Shown piece after piece: positions 33,243-47,700 of a DNA stretch of 64,000 nt; positions within the stretch are counted from its first letter, which is position 1; every line of letters starts with the position of its first letter. The notes below the pieces were generated by a model. That model was not told the DNA's origin. It searched no databases and was given only the letters and a program-made list of their open reading frames with translations. The translations under genes were made by a program, and so were the position numbers. Source of the stretch: Plantago major (taxonomy: Eukaryota > Streptophyta > Magnoliopsida > Lamiales > Plantaginaceae); the NCBI GenBank assembly GCA_026545765.1, contig CM048842.1, positions 69,602,371-69,666,370 of the forward strand. The letters run 5' to 3'.

Positions 33243-34177
33243 GGCTCTGTTTACCACTAGCTTTCCAGCTCCATGAGCTTTTTTTGACCATTGACTAATA
33301 AAAAGCTCGTTACGTGAACGCGCAGCTTCTTTAACCAGCTAGCTGGAAAAAGAAGCTAGTCAATGTAGATTTTTTTTAAAGAAGGAGCTTCTTATCTTTT
33401 TCATTCCGAAAATATCCTTAACCTATATTAACCTAAATTAGAATAAAGAAAATATCCCTAACCTATACTAACCTATATCTAATATTTAATGTACTTGAGA
33501 GTCATTCAGATTATATACCCTTTGAAGAACTCCCTGACACTGCTAGTGCTACTAACCATGGAAATTCAAGAGAAACATCTATTGAGATGAATATAATTCG
33601 TGACAGCATTGCAGCTTTGATATGGGAAAGTGATGATCTAGCTTAGTTACGTTTTCTTTTTGTAAACCGGAAGGTCATTAGAATTCTCAACTTATATTTT
33701 ATATTGTTGGATCATTTGTTATACATTTTGTATACTTTTTTGCAACTAGCATAAGGATTAATGTATCCGCACCTCTTTAAAATGCATACATGTAGTACAC
33801 ATCAAATACTGATTTTTTTCATTACTAAGTTAAAATGCTCAACGATTATTTCTTTCAACTTCTGATAATTTTGATGAAGTTATTAAAGTGGCGATGTAAA
33901 GTACATTAAATATATATTATAATTATTGGACAAAATATGATATATTATTATTTAAAAAACTATAGACTAATAATACGATAAGAAATGTTAAAGACAAGAA
34001 GAATAAGAGTAATGCCCCTTTATTTCATTTTACAAAATACCAGCTAGCTTTTCAGCTAATTTGCTAAACACCTACATTTAAAACCAGCTAGCTTTTCAGC
34101 TAGCTAACCAACTACCAGCTAGCTTTCCAGCTACCAGCTACCAGCTAGCTTTCCAGCTAGTTTTGCTAAACAGAGCC
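33243..34177. mobile_element. PIF/Harbinger (Tourist-like) MITE, 935 bp, with transposase tail remnant
   Basis: The left end GGCTCTGTTTACC and the inverse of the right end GGCTCTGTTTAGC match. TAT flanks both sides (33240-33242, 34178-34180). The subterminal DNA is a dense array of CCAGCTAGCTTTCCAGCTAG units at both ends (33255-33390 and 34040-34160). Internally, about 33490-33643 reads as MNIIRDSIAALIWESD and then a stop, which resembles the C-terminal tail of plant HARBI1/ALP1-like transposases. So this looks like an internal-deletion derivative of an autonomous PIF/Harbinger element. Confidence 0.65.
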
Positions 34178-34180
34178 TAT

Positions 34181-35343
34181 AGCTAGAATTGATAATAAAA
34201 ACTGGTCTTTATAATATATGGATGGATAAATCTCATCTTCACATGCCTAAAAATTGAAAATTAATTTATTACTTTATTCTTTACCTTCTCACCTCTTCTA
34301 CTTTTTTTACTATCTCCTACGACTATTCATTATCTTTCATACATAAGTATTTAGAGAAAAGTCAAAACCTAAATTCAAAAATAAAAAGAAACGTAGAGAG
34401 TTAATATACTTAAAATGAATTTATTTTTACATTAATTTTGTATTAGAAAATGTCCAAGTAATTAGAAAGCGCTCCAAGTATCATTTATGCACATGCGGAT
34501 CATGTGTGCTTCAAAGTAAACCATCAACTTTAGAATATAGTAGAAAAATATACGAAAGTGCCCAGAATAACCGAAAATGCACAAATGGATAGATGGTCTA
34601 AGGTTGTATAAGTTCCATTCTTGTAAGCTTGGATTAGCTTAGTATTGTCCCTAGAGTATATAATCTACTTCATCAACATCTATATATTATATCGAAATGT
34701 TTTAATTTTGTTGAAGATGTATACTCAAACTTAATTATTCTCATGATAACTATGACTTAAATAAGTATATTATTCAGTACTTTTACTTCTTTTATGCTTG
34801 GACCATCCTCCATAATTGGAGAAACACCAATTGAAATGTAAAAAAATAAATCAGAAAAAATAAGACAAACTGATTTTTTTATTGATACAAAGATATAATC
34901 AATATCAGGCATGGAGATGGAGATAATGATTAATGATTTGTATATATGTAGGTTTAAATTTAATAGTGAAAGATATGGAACGGAATTTTCCACCAAATAC
35001 TTGAATTTCTTTGAAAAGTGAAACAAAGGGACAAAACTAAAATTTGTCGATTTAAGAAATTTAATCACCAAAGAAAAATCCCTATCAATTACTACATGTT
35101 GTCACTCAAGATCTCGAACAAATTTAGTTCTTAATTTGGCTGGCAAACCTTCCGCATTTTCAGCAACCATAAGACATAAAATTTTGTCATCAAGCAATAA
35201 CATTGCTTACATGATCTTAGCAACAACACTACTGTTCCCCCTATTAAGACTCTGCTTAGCCATAGAATCAAAATTTCACGTAGAATGGATGTAATTTGAA
35301 TGAATCTGGTGGGTTTAGCTCATCAACTTTATATATTATATTA
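34181..35343. other. Intergenic, AT-rich
   Basis: No domain is recognised. The minus-strand ORF at 34757-35071 is low-complexity and has no family features. Confidence 0.3.
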
Positions 35344-35345
35344 TA

Positions 35346-35579
35346 CTCCCTCCGTCTCAGTTTCAATTACTCGTGGGTCCGGATAAGAGTTTTAAGAAAA
35401 ATTTGGATAAAGTAAGAAATATGGTAGGAAATAGATTGAATAAAGTAGGAGAAATAGTAAATAAAGTATGAGAGATAGTGAATAAAGTAGGAGAGAGGTT
35501 TTTCATTAGAGGAATGGGTAATTGAATTTGAGACGGATCAAAACAGAATACGGGTAAATGGAACTAGGATGGATGGAGC
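35346..35579. mobile_element. Stowaway/mariner-like MITE
   Basis: It begins CTCCCTCCGTCTCAG after TA and ends near GGATGGATGGAG. Internal AATAAAGTA(T/G)GAGAG repeats are shared with the other copies in the window. The right end abuts an RNase H-like fragment. Confidence 0.65.
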
Positions 35580-35585
35580 ATTATA

Positions 35586-35690
35586 TAAGAACACCCAACT
35601 GATAATCTAAGCGCTAAAACATTAGCCTCATTTCCTCATGTTTAACCTGGCAAAACTTTATGTAACAAAATTCTCTCCCCTTATTCGGAA
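35586..35690 (-). pseudogene. RNase H-like (non-LTR retroelement type) C-terminal fragment, minus strand
   Basis: On the minus strand this resembles the block at 59225-59330, which reads REANVLAHRL...GCSYDDV, with about 80% nucleotide match by eye. A VKHE/REANVLAHRL context is the C-terminal motif of RVT-linked RNase H domains in plant LINE-type genes. Only the tail is left and it contains stops or frame changes. Confidence 0.5.
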
Positions 35691-35779
35691 TCTGGTCAAC
35701 CGCAGAATTAAAATGTATAATTGAAAATATAAATATCTATTATATATTAATTAAAAATATAAATATCTATTAATATAAA

Positions 35780-37045
<1,266 letters not shown>

Positions 37046-37054
<9 letters not shown>

Positions 37055-38050
37055 GGGGAAATTACGTTTCGTACCCCTTAAATTTGAGCCAATTATAGAT
37101 ACATCCCTTCTATTCAAACAATTACAGATACATCCAAAATCTGATTTTTGAGTTGACCAAAAATTAAATAAATGGAAAACAAAATTAGTCGGACTTGGTT
37201 GCAATTTACAATCTTCAATTTAATACACATTTGACTCTATTGTTTTATAAATTGCAATAATGACTCAATATTATTGTAAATTAGACCCCAATAAAATTTA
37301 TTTTTCAAATTATATCCAATTATTTTCCTTCTTCTTCGTTAAAACTCCGACCAACTGCTCCGGCACATCTCCTTCGATCAAAACAGCTCCGACTGACAGC
37401 TCCACTAGGAGCTTCGAAACAACTCCGACCGGAGCTGTAAAAAAGCTCCGATCGGGAGCTTTTTTACAGCTCCGGTCGGAGCTATTTCAAAGCTCCCGAT
37501 CGGAGCTTTTATAGCTTCGGCTGGAGCTGTCCACAACTCCGATCTGGAGCCGTGTTTCAACTCCGGTGGAGCTGTAACCGGAGCTCCGACCGGAGCAGGA
37601 ATATAGCTCTGACCGGAGCTTTTTTTTTTAGGAGAATAAGGTTTTTTCTTGAAGAAGATGAATGAGGGAGGAAGAAGGAGGAGGTTGGAGGTGGTGGAAA
37701 TGGTGGTTAGAGGTGGTGGTGTAAAATGGTGGTTAGAGGTGGTGGAAGAATGTGGTTGGAGGTGGTTAGAGATGGTGGGTAGTTATTTTGAAGAATAAAA
37801 AATGTTGGGCTTTGTTTGTAAGTGTTAAAAATATTTTCGGGTTTATTTTATAATAAGAGAGAATTAATTAATTTTTGAATTATAAAGAAAAGATAAAATG
37901 GGTTAAAAAGTTGACTTTTGGGTCTATCTGTAATTATATTTTTTTTTGTGTGTAAAAAATGGGTTAATATGTAATTGTTTGAATAGAAAGGACCTCATTG
38001 ACAAGAGGCTATATTGCAGGGGTGGTATATGTAATTTTCCCTAATTTTTT
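37046..38050. mobile_element. MULE-like element, about 986 bp, with GC palindromes
   Basis: The termini GGGAAATTACGTTTCGTACCCC (37056) and the inverse of the right end (GGGAAAATTACATATACCACCCC, ending 38041) form imperfect inverted repeats of about 21 bp. TAATTTTAT (37046-37054) against TAATTTTTT (38042-38050) would be a 9-bp target duplication with one mismatch, as in Mutator-like elements. At 37345-37620 there are many short palindromes of the CTCCGACCGGAGCT type; at 37670-37790 lies a GGTGGT-rich block. No transposase is present. Confidence 0.55.
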
Positions 38051-38189
38051 TATAGCTTGGAATTTTTTTCTAAATCGAACACCTGAGACATATTTTCGTG
38101 AATGAAACCAGCTGACCCAATAAATCAGAAACGGGTCGGAGTGTAACGAACGGGTCATAAATTGGAATAGAATTTCCCTTTTCCTCATT

Positions 38190-38196
38190 TATAAAA
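38190..38196 (+). promoter_or_regulatory. Probable TATA box of the BTAF1 gene
   Basis: TATAAAA lies in a pyrimidine-rich setting about 30 bp before the likely transcript start (near 38222) and about 600 bp before the start codon. Confidence 0.55.
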
Positions 38197-38306
38197 AGAG
38201 CGTCATCCTCTGCTCTGTATCGAACTCCAAACCCTCGTCTTCTTCCTCACACTCCTAAGGTAGATACATACGAATAAGGTGATTCTTCTCTGCAAGATCT
38301 TGTCGA

Positions 38307-38637
38307 GGTCAGTTCCATTTTTCTTATTTATTACTATTTTTTTCATGCATGTTCGTGTCGTCACAATTTTCAATTCTAGTTATCGATCCACATTATATGC
38401 TCAGTCTCCTGCAATCAATCCCATGAATTGACAGTGCATATTGTTTTTTTTCATATTTCCTTTTTCCTGACCAAATTGTTCGTTAGTTTGAGCAAATTGG
38501 AGTCATGTTTGAATGGATTAAGACATAAAGTCAGTCTCTTGCACTTTTGTGTTGCATTACCAATTTTATTTCCCGAATTATCTAAATTTTGCTTTGATAC
38601 TCATTCTGTTATTTGATTCTCTTCTGAATAAAATTAG
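38307..38637 (+). other. Probable 5'-leader intron of the BTAF1 gene
   Basis: A GTCGAG|GTCAGT donor and a TTAG|GTG acceptor flank this AT-rich segment. The leader exon that follows (38638-38790) contains two very short uORFs, ATG at 38648 (MAMA) and ATG at 38662 (8 aa), both ended before the main start. This is inferred from splice-site appearance only. Confidence 0.45.
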
Positions 38638-38790
38638 GTGCACCGTGATGGCCATGGCATAATGTATTGTCCAGATGAAAGTGATTGAAATGTTTCAGCA
38701 AATTATCCAGATAGCAGGCAATAACCGTACATTACTTTGTGAATTAAGGGGGCACTCAACTGTCTGAAATTCGGCAACATCATTAAAAAC

Positions 38791-41700
38791 ATGGCTCAGC
38801 AGTCGTCACGGCTTAATCGCCTGCTCACTTTGCTGGACAGTATCCTTTTTATGCTGTCTGCTTGTATTGTATTTGAATGGTATTTTATGTGTGGCCAATT
38901 TGCATCGCGATTTTAGTCAGATGGGTTTGTACTCTGTACCGGTATGTGCTAGTTTTTTTATCTGTTAGGTTCAATAAGTCTTGTATATGTAACTTGTTTC
39001 TGAAGCTCTCCTCTGTGGTTTTTACACCTGACAGATTTTGCTTCTTAAATACTATAAGTGAGTGTCTGTTATTTGTTTATTTTGTTGCCGGTGAATTTAG
39101 GTTTTTAGCTTGTTAGTCGAGTGTCAGTATGAGAGATGGATACCATTAATGCACTGATGCAAAACATTAATTCCTATATATTTATATGCTTTTTAGCATG
39201 TCTGTTTGTCTGGGTGTGTTTTTTTGCGTATTCTGTTTTCTCGTTAACAAATGACAAGCTGGTTCATCCCAAGCAACAAGGTTTTCTGCTGCAAGGCAGA
39301 TAGGGGAAATTGCCAAATCACATCCCCAGGACCTAAATGCTCTCTTGAGCAAGGTACGCCCTTTTCCTTTGTTTTGGCTAATTTTTAAAATCCAAGCTCC
39401 ATTGTTTTACTCTGATTAATTTATCTGTTTATGAATATTCTATCCATTCTACATGTTATCCAAATAAATTACTTTTTTTGGAAATGGCTGGATGGTTGCT
39501 TGTACTGCAACCTAAGGTTGAGTTATTTTTGGCTTACTCCAATTGATGCTGGTGGGAGGGTTTTACTACATTGGGTTTTAGTCATTCTTTTTTCTTTAAC
39601 GATCTATTCTGAACAGTCAGTTTCTCTTCAAATTGCTGATTGTCTAACTCCCAATTATCTGTTGATGTGCTGTTCTGATCCCCGGTAAAGTCATATTTGG
39701 CCGTTCGTTGTTTTCGGGTTATCTCCACTTCAGATTTTTCCATATATAGGATTTTGGGCCTGCAATTTCATTTCTGAAGTCTGATATTAGTAACCAAATG
39801 ATGTTTCCCTGAACCAGTTATCGAGAGTAGCAAATTTCCTTATACCCAAATTAGCAACTACTGGTTCTGAAGGTTTCATTCTTTCAGTTCTGCGCCCCAA
39901 GATAATATGTAGTATTATATTTACATAATATGATTAATTACATTTGTATAATATAAATGTTCCTGTTAATTTCTTTTAGAATTTCAGTGCTAACAAACAA
40001 TGGAGTGCCAGAGTTCAAATTCTTTGGGGAAAGAGATATCGTTGTAGTTCCAATTGTCAGTATAATGGGAGTTAAAATTTAGCTTGTAATGATTTAGAAG
40101 GTGTAGTGTGTTTTATCCAATATGTAACCAGGAGTTCTATTTAATAGTATATCTGATTATGTTGCCTATGGAATAATACCCTAGAGTTACAGTGCAGTTT
40201 ATTGTGGGTTAGCTAGTAGGGACACTTCAGCAACTGAAACATGGGTCACAATAATTTTGTAGGACTGAATGATGACCTCGTGATCAAGGCCATAAAAGCG
40301 ATATTGGCGTTAATTGCTGAGATGGTCATGTTAACAAAGTCCAGTATAACTTTGCTTCACCACTGTTTAGAATAGTGGAAGTGCTATCATGTGACTTTGT
40401 TTTTTTTGGGGGGGGGGGGGGGGGATTTGGAGCAATTTCTTTTAATCAGTAGCTGGTTTACTTTCGAAAATCCAAGTTTTTAGGGTGAATCTGTAGATTT
40501 ATGTAGTCTTAATGGTTGGAGAGAAAAATATACGCATTCTTTTAGAAGCACTAATGACAAACAGATAACCTCTCGTATTGAGGTAATTTGAAGATGTGAA
40601 AGAACCATTGAAGTTATACTTGCATTTGGAACTTGACTATGCATGAAACAGAATATACTGTTAGCATCTTTTGGGAGGGTTTCAATAATGGTTTTGGAAA
40701 TTATACTTCATGGTGCAGCCATAGTTCTCTCTTTATTGTTTTGCTAATCTAACATAAATTAATTAGTTGTATCATCATCTCTTATTGAATGCGTCCTTTT
40801 TTAAGTATCCCTTTACCTGCATGAGTGACATGTAAGCTACTCGATGGACTCCTCAACTTTTGGATGTACTTTCTATATGTGAGCGTCTTTAACTCTTTAA
40901 TATATACATAATTTATAAATATATGAATTTGTACCTATTATTTCACACTACAAAAGTACAAATATCAACATATAAAAAGCTCAAATAATATTACTGGATA
41001 ATAAATTATTAAAACATTTATTGCATGATTTCTATCATTCCTTGAGTTTTCAACAGGAGTTGATCTTTATTCGTCAAAAACATATTCCTAACTTTTATAG
41101 ATGAAAATTTCTTCATAGACTCTTTCTGATTTTTCTTTGTTTTCTACAATCTACATACGCTGGTAAAGAAAAAATCTTTTTTATTTGATGTTAAAATCAT
41201 CTTTACATTCCATTACATAACACATGTCCCCTAATTCGGTGTTCTATCCCTCTATTTTGTCGGCTGTGAACTGAAGAAACTTAAATTTGTGAACTAACAA
41301 TTTATAAATAGCCGTTTCAAAAAAAAAATTTATAAATAGCCTTGGAGTGAAGGTTCCAAGCCTGGAATGGTAATTCACACTTGCATACTCAAAACTCAAA
41401 AGGAAGATAGTATAATTTTGATGTACTTATTGAATGATGTCGAGTGTGTCTGTTGGAATTATTGGTCATTTTCGGGAGAGTGCCAATCTGTCTATACCTG
41501 ATATGCTGGCTAAAGCAGAGGTACTAAACGTGTCTTGGATACAATTCAAAACACCTCTCTTTTTTTGTCGAACCTTGAAAACATCTTTAGAAGTTTTTTC
41601 TTTTTCGTTTTTTTTTTGAAATTGGTAATGGGAAGCAAGGGTGAGGCTTTTGTTATCTTTGCTCTAGAAAATTGCAGTTTTACCTATTTTTCTTTTGTTC

Positions 41701-44700
41701 TTTGCCTAAAATCATGATTATTAGACTAGATATGATGGAATGCAGCACATTATGTTGATATGCATTCTGTTTTGTTTTGGTGGTATCGAAGCTTCTCACA
41801 TGATTTATATTTGATTTCACTTGTTACATGTATTTATTTAGTATAAATCTTGATTTTTTTTCTTTTTGGTTCTGCACATTCTTCTTTTATAGTATGAGTA
41901 ATACTGTTTAGATTGTATTGGTGCTCTAGATATGAGCTTTAACCATGGTGAACACGGAATGCAGGTCTCTCAGTATCTCCATAGTAAAAAATGGGATACT
42001 AGGGTTGCTGCAGCTCGTGCTGTTGGAGCTATTGCAGAGAATGTCAAGCATTTATCTGTGAGCGAAATTTCCAGTTCTGTTGAGGTTAAGCTCATAGAAT
42101 CTGGGATATCTGCTCCCTTCGATCATGTCGTGACAAACCTCAACACTGAAGGTGTAGCTGGCAGTCCTTTCAGAAGGTCTTTTCTTTATCTAGTCTTAAG
42201 ATTACAAGGCAAAGTTTTACTTGGTTATGTTATGCTAGATTATCTTTACATTGTAGTCTGACTGATATGTTCTGCCTATATCAATATTTTCTTTTATTTT
42301 GCAGTTTTGATTTGAACAAGGTTTTGGACTTTGGAGCTTTGGTGGCATCTGGTGGACAGGTACTTGAGGAGGATGGAAAACAGTGATTTATAACAGTTTT
42401 AGGCCTGTATAACATTGCTAACCTTTTATAGTACTGGTACTGGACAGAGCCCCTATCCGTTGTGGGTGGTGTGTGTTGGGGGGGGGGGGGTCACTTTTTT
42501 TTGACCTCGTAGAGCATATTTTTTAGGATAACTTTGGGATTTGCATTTCAAATGTTTGTTTGTTTTTGTCTAAATAAATCCTGTTGCTTCATCTTGTTTT
42601 TGTTAAGATCATCTGTTAATTGGAATTTGCTGTGACTTTATGAAGTATAGCTAAAATTGTGGTGGCTCCACATCCATATTGGCAAAAAAGGAAATAATTT
42701 TTTTTTTGTCAACAGTTGCTTTTCGTATGTCTGGATGAAGGTTACATTTTGGTGGCTGTATTTGACCTGTGTTCATCAATTTCAGGAGTATGACATCACG
42801 AATGAAAATGGGAAAAATCCGAAGGAGCGTCTGGTGCGCCAGAAGAAGAATCTTAAGCGTCGGTTAGGTTGGTGCTAGTTTAGCTTACTTTTATTTTTGG
42901 CCAAACAAAACACGTGAAAACCAAATGCGCAGAGAAGGGTTTTCTGCAGCAACCACAGAATCTTTTGGCTATCAATTTGAGCTAACAAAAAAATAAATAA
43001 AAGAAGTTACTGGACTTCACTTCAAAGCTTATACTATGAACCTATTAGAATCTTATATGTAAATCAATTTAGTTTACTGTGGTTTGTATCCTATAAATTG
43101 GGAGTTCTAGCATCACTTTTATAATATCTCTGCAAAGATAGCACCTAGTGCCAGACCTCTCTGTCTAAACACGTGGTAGGACTTAGGAGAGTGTATTCCC
43201 TTTTGACCTGTAAACATTTAGTTTTCCTATTTAGTGATACACTACATTTCTGTATTCCGATAGATCATGGCCACTTCTTTGACATCTGGTGGAGCCGCGG
43301 AAGTGCCATAGTATTGTTGTTGTTAGCATGTTTTGGTTGTGAAGTTCTCTCGCTTTTTAAAAAAAATTATCAACTTCTAAGGTGTCTGAGGTTCCTGTTT
43401 TATTGAGTCAACTTGATTTATTTTGCTTATCTTTATCGTATTTCCAACCTTTAGTATTTTTGTCTGGTTTGAAGTTGGTTGTTATAAAGATAAGACTTCG
43501 TATTGAACTGCCATGAAGGCTGTCTATTACTGTGCTTTGTGTGAGAGAATTGTCTATTAACTTTCTTAGTACTTTAATTTTCAGGGTTAGACATGTGTGA
43601 ACAATTTATGGATGTCAATGATGTGATAAGAGATGAGGACCTTATTCAGCATAAAATTAATTCTTCTGGAAATGGAGTGGTCTCCCAGTATTTCTCCTCA
43701 AGGCCTATGCATAACATTAAACAACTTGTGACAAGCATGGTCCCGTCCTCCAGATCTAGAAGGCCAAGTGCCCGTGAACTGAATCTCTTAAAAAGGAAGG
43801 CAAAAAGTAACTCAAAAGACCCTTCTAAAGGCCGGTTAAAGAATGGAGATGTAGAGGCAACCCAACCACATGAAACAGTGTCGCCAAAAAGTATTTCATT
43901 GGAGCCTTCGAGTTCTTTTAAGGTGAAATAAACACTGTTCAGATATTTTTGGTTCATAGCATTGCCTAGGAGATGTGATTAAGTGGCCATACCTACAGTT
44001 CTAGTCATTAGTATATTTTAATCTTGTCACCAGGTTGCCTGCCTTTTCTTTTTCTTTTGCAAAAAAAAAAAAAAAAAAAGAAAGAAAGAAGAAATAAAGA
44101 AAAAAGTCTGCTGCTGAAGGTCATAGACATGAATCCCTCTCATTGATCAAGTTTTTGTTTCTTCTTTTGTGAACACCTAGTTTATAGTATAAGTTTATAC
44201 GGTACCTGGGTAGTGGTTTAACATGCATTCATGTTATATCTCAAAATACTAAACACTAAACACACTGTCGGGCAATATATTTTTAAGTTGTACATTTTAT
44301 ATTGGACTAAACATATGGTTATTAGTTATAGACTAAAAGTATTAATAATAGTTTAAGAGCTTGGACAAAATACATAAGAACACATCTAAATAAGGCATGG
44401 TGTCAAGTGGGTGTTTGGCATCAGCATTATCTTTTGAGCCAAACACAACTTATGAAAGCTATTCATCTTGAGCCAGGGATATATTTTAATGTATTACCAC
44501 ATTCAGATGTTTATCTAAGTAAATTCTTATGGATGTAAAGATCATATACATGTGTTACAATTTGTGGCTGCCTAATAATCATATGAGCTGATACGTACTT
44601 TACATTTTTTCTCTTCCATTTATGTGCTGCAAAGTGTCTGAACTTATCCCATTGCAAATGAATTTTCTTTTGCTTTAAGCACTTTGAATGGCGTTTGCTG

Positions 44701-47700
44701 AAGTAGCTTCTGACATGCAGCAACTCACAGATACTGTTTCTGATGATGAAATTTCTGAGATGGAGGGTGATGGCTTTTGGCCTTTCCATAATTTTGTGGA
44801 GCAGCTCAGCGTTGACATGTTTGACTCTGGTAACATATGCTATGATAGTTATCATTGAATATTTCTGTAGTTCTGCTGTGAAATTGTATCACATGTTTTA
44901 TTTTGTCTCAGTTTGGGAGGTTCGTCATGGCAGTATTATGGCTCTCAGGGAAATATTAACCTATCAAGGATCTAGTGCTGGAATAATTATTCCTGAAGTG
45001 GGCAGTGCTGGATCAGGTTCTAATTTGAAGGACAGCGATAGTAGATCTGCAGTCAAACGAGAGAGGGAAGATGATGTAAACCTGCAAGTTACTCATACTG
45101 AACCGGAGCCAGTGTACAAAAAGCCTAAGCTTGAAGACGCAAATTCTCTCATGATTAGTGCTGGAGAAGGAGACCTCAATGTTTTTTTGGATGTTCAAGA
45201 TGGAGGATATTGCCCTTTAGATCCTGCTGATGGATCTATTGATCTTAATTCTATTAAGGTGGAAACTCAATCTGGCTTAGACATTCAAGATCTTGCTAAT
45301 GGAGTTATTGATCTTAATTGTGTTGAGGTGGAAAGCCAATCTAGCTTTGACACTGTGCACCATTTTGGCAAGGATGTAGCCGAAACAAGGGTAAATTCTG
45401 AAGACAAGGGGTCCAGAGAGAAGAGCAATATTTTAAATGATCTTCCCCAAAACTCTGAACTGATGAACTTGGTCAAAGAGGCTAGGACTTCATGTCTGAG
45501 AAATTTTGAATTTCTGCAAGACTCTGCGATACGTTTCTTGTGTGTCTTGTCACTGGATCGGTACGCTTTTCTTTAGAAACTGCTGGGAATCGGAACTGTG
45601 GTTATTTTTCTGATGAATATGAAGTAATATTGGAAGGGAAGAAAAAATGGACTGTTCTGTGACCCCAAGAATTAGGATAATAGTATCTTGTTTCATCATA
45701 TGCTTATGGTTTTTTGTATGTTTACACAATAGTTTAGATCGTCATCTTTCTTCACTGGTAATTTTTTAATGCTATCTTTGATTTACTATATGGTGTGTGG
45801 AAAAGTGTTGGTCGCATCACATGGAGTATCACAGATGAAGTTTGATTCACTTGGGTACTTGGTAAGGTCTAAACGGTCCATCTATTTCCTCGCAGATTTG
45901 GGGACTACATCTCAGATCAGGTTGTTGCACCAGTAAGAGAAACCTGTGCACAAGCTTTAGGTGCCGTTCTCAAGTACATGCATCCATCATTAGTTCGAGA
46001 GACATTGAATATTTTGTTGCAAATGCAGGTATCTCTTTACACGTCATAGTGCCTTTTCCTTTTAAAGCAGCTTCTCTTGCATTGTTTTTTTAATGAGCCC
46101 TTAACAATTTGCAGCGTAGGCCAGAATGGGAGATCCGCCATGGCAGTCTCTTGGGGATTAAATATTTAGTCGCTGTTCGCCAGGTTGGCATTCTTGCTGT
46201 GCATAAATTTTCCTGCTCGTTTTGCGTTCTTTGTCGTTCTTCTCTTGGTTGTGAGATGCTACTTTACTCTGTTGTTCTGGCAGAAATTGTCCTTAGAACA
46301 CGAAATGTCGTTTAAAGAGTAACTCATACTCTGGCTCTCTGTTACTTGAACAAGAGACGAGATGCATATGAAATGTTCTTTGAGCATTTCCAGAAAAGAA
46401 CTCAGATTGTTAATTGAGCTATTACGTTAAACATATCTCATGCTCAGCCTACAGTATACGGACTAATGTCTGTTTATAGTTTGACACCTTGTTATTTCTG
46501 ATTTTTTTTCCTTCCATACAAAAAAATTTACCTGCTGATCTCTGCTCATTCTTTCAAATGTACTTATTAGTTCTTTAGTGCATTGCTCTGATCTTGCTAT
46601 GAAAATTCTTAACCTGAAAACCAGGAGATGATCCATGATCTACTTGGTGCTGTTCTTCCTGCTTGTAAAATTGGGCTTGAAGATCCTGACGATGATGTAA
46701 GAGCAGTTGCAGCAGAGGCTCTGATTCCAGCTTCAGTTGCTATAGTCTCTTTGAAGGGTCCTTTGTTGCATTCTATTATAATGCTACTCTGGGACATTAT
46801 GCTTGACCTGGATGATTTGAGTCCCTCAACTAGCAGGTACTTCCTGATCTTGGTGTATTTGACTCTTCTTTTTCTTAATGCTAAATAAGCTGAATCCCAA
46901 CTGCCAAGTGAAACCATGTTTAAAAAGCTCTGATACAATAAATATTACTAATATTGTTGCATAAAGACATGTCCAAATTGAAACGAGATTTTACCAAAAG
47001 AATTGTTGGGCTTGGACCTTTTTTTTTTCAAGTGTTTTTTTTTTTTAATATTTAAATTCTCTCTTTTGCTGCTGCAGTGTCATGAATCTACTAGCAGAAA
47101 TCTATTCACAGGAGGAGATGATTCCAAAGACTTTTGGTACCTCGGGAAAGCAGGAACTTGACCTAAACGAAGCTGGTCAGATTGATGAAGTTGAAGGAGG
47201 AATGAGTTCTCTGGAAAACCCGTACATGTTATCGACACTAGCACCGAGATTATGGCCATTTATGAGACATAGTATCACTTCTGTCCGCTTGTCTGCAATA
47301 CGCACCTTGGTATCTAATATATCCTACACTCAGTGTTGTAACCTTGTGGAATTTTGTTTCAGTTTTTTCTATAGACTTCTTGAAAATCTATTTCTTGTTT
47401 GCCCCTGATTCCTTAACTGATGGACTGAAAAGTATCTAATTGTGCACGACGAATGTGCAGGAACGTTTGCTTGAGGCTGGTCATAGGAGAAGTATAAATG
47501 ACAAATCCAACTCGTTCTGGCCTTCTTTTATTGTTGGTGACACCCTACGGATTGTTTTCCAGAACTTGTTGCTCGAGGCGAATGAAGAAATACTGAAATG
47601 TTCAGAGAGAGTTTGGAATTTGTTAGTCAGAGTATGCATCTGAACTCTGTGCTTTGCTTACTGCTGTATGATGATTTTTTTTACCTGTTAATATGAGAAC

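Noticed and set aside
37260..37514. 84-aa ORF over the GC palindromes
   Set aside because: Composition follows the palindromic repeats; no family features, inside a MULE-like element.
44511..44855. Minus-strand 114-aa ORF over BTAF1 exon 7
   Set aside because: Shadow of an intron and a true exon on the other strand.
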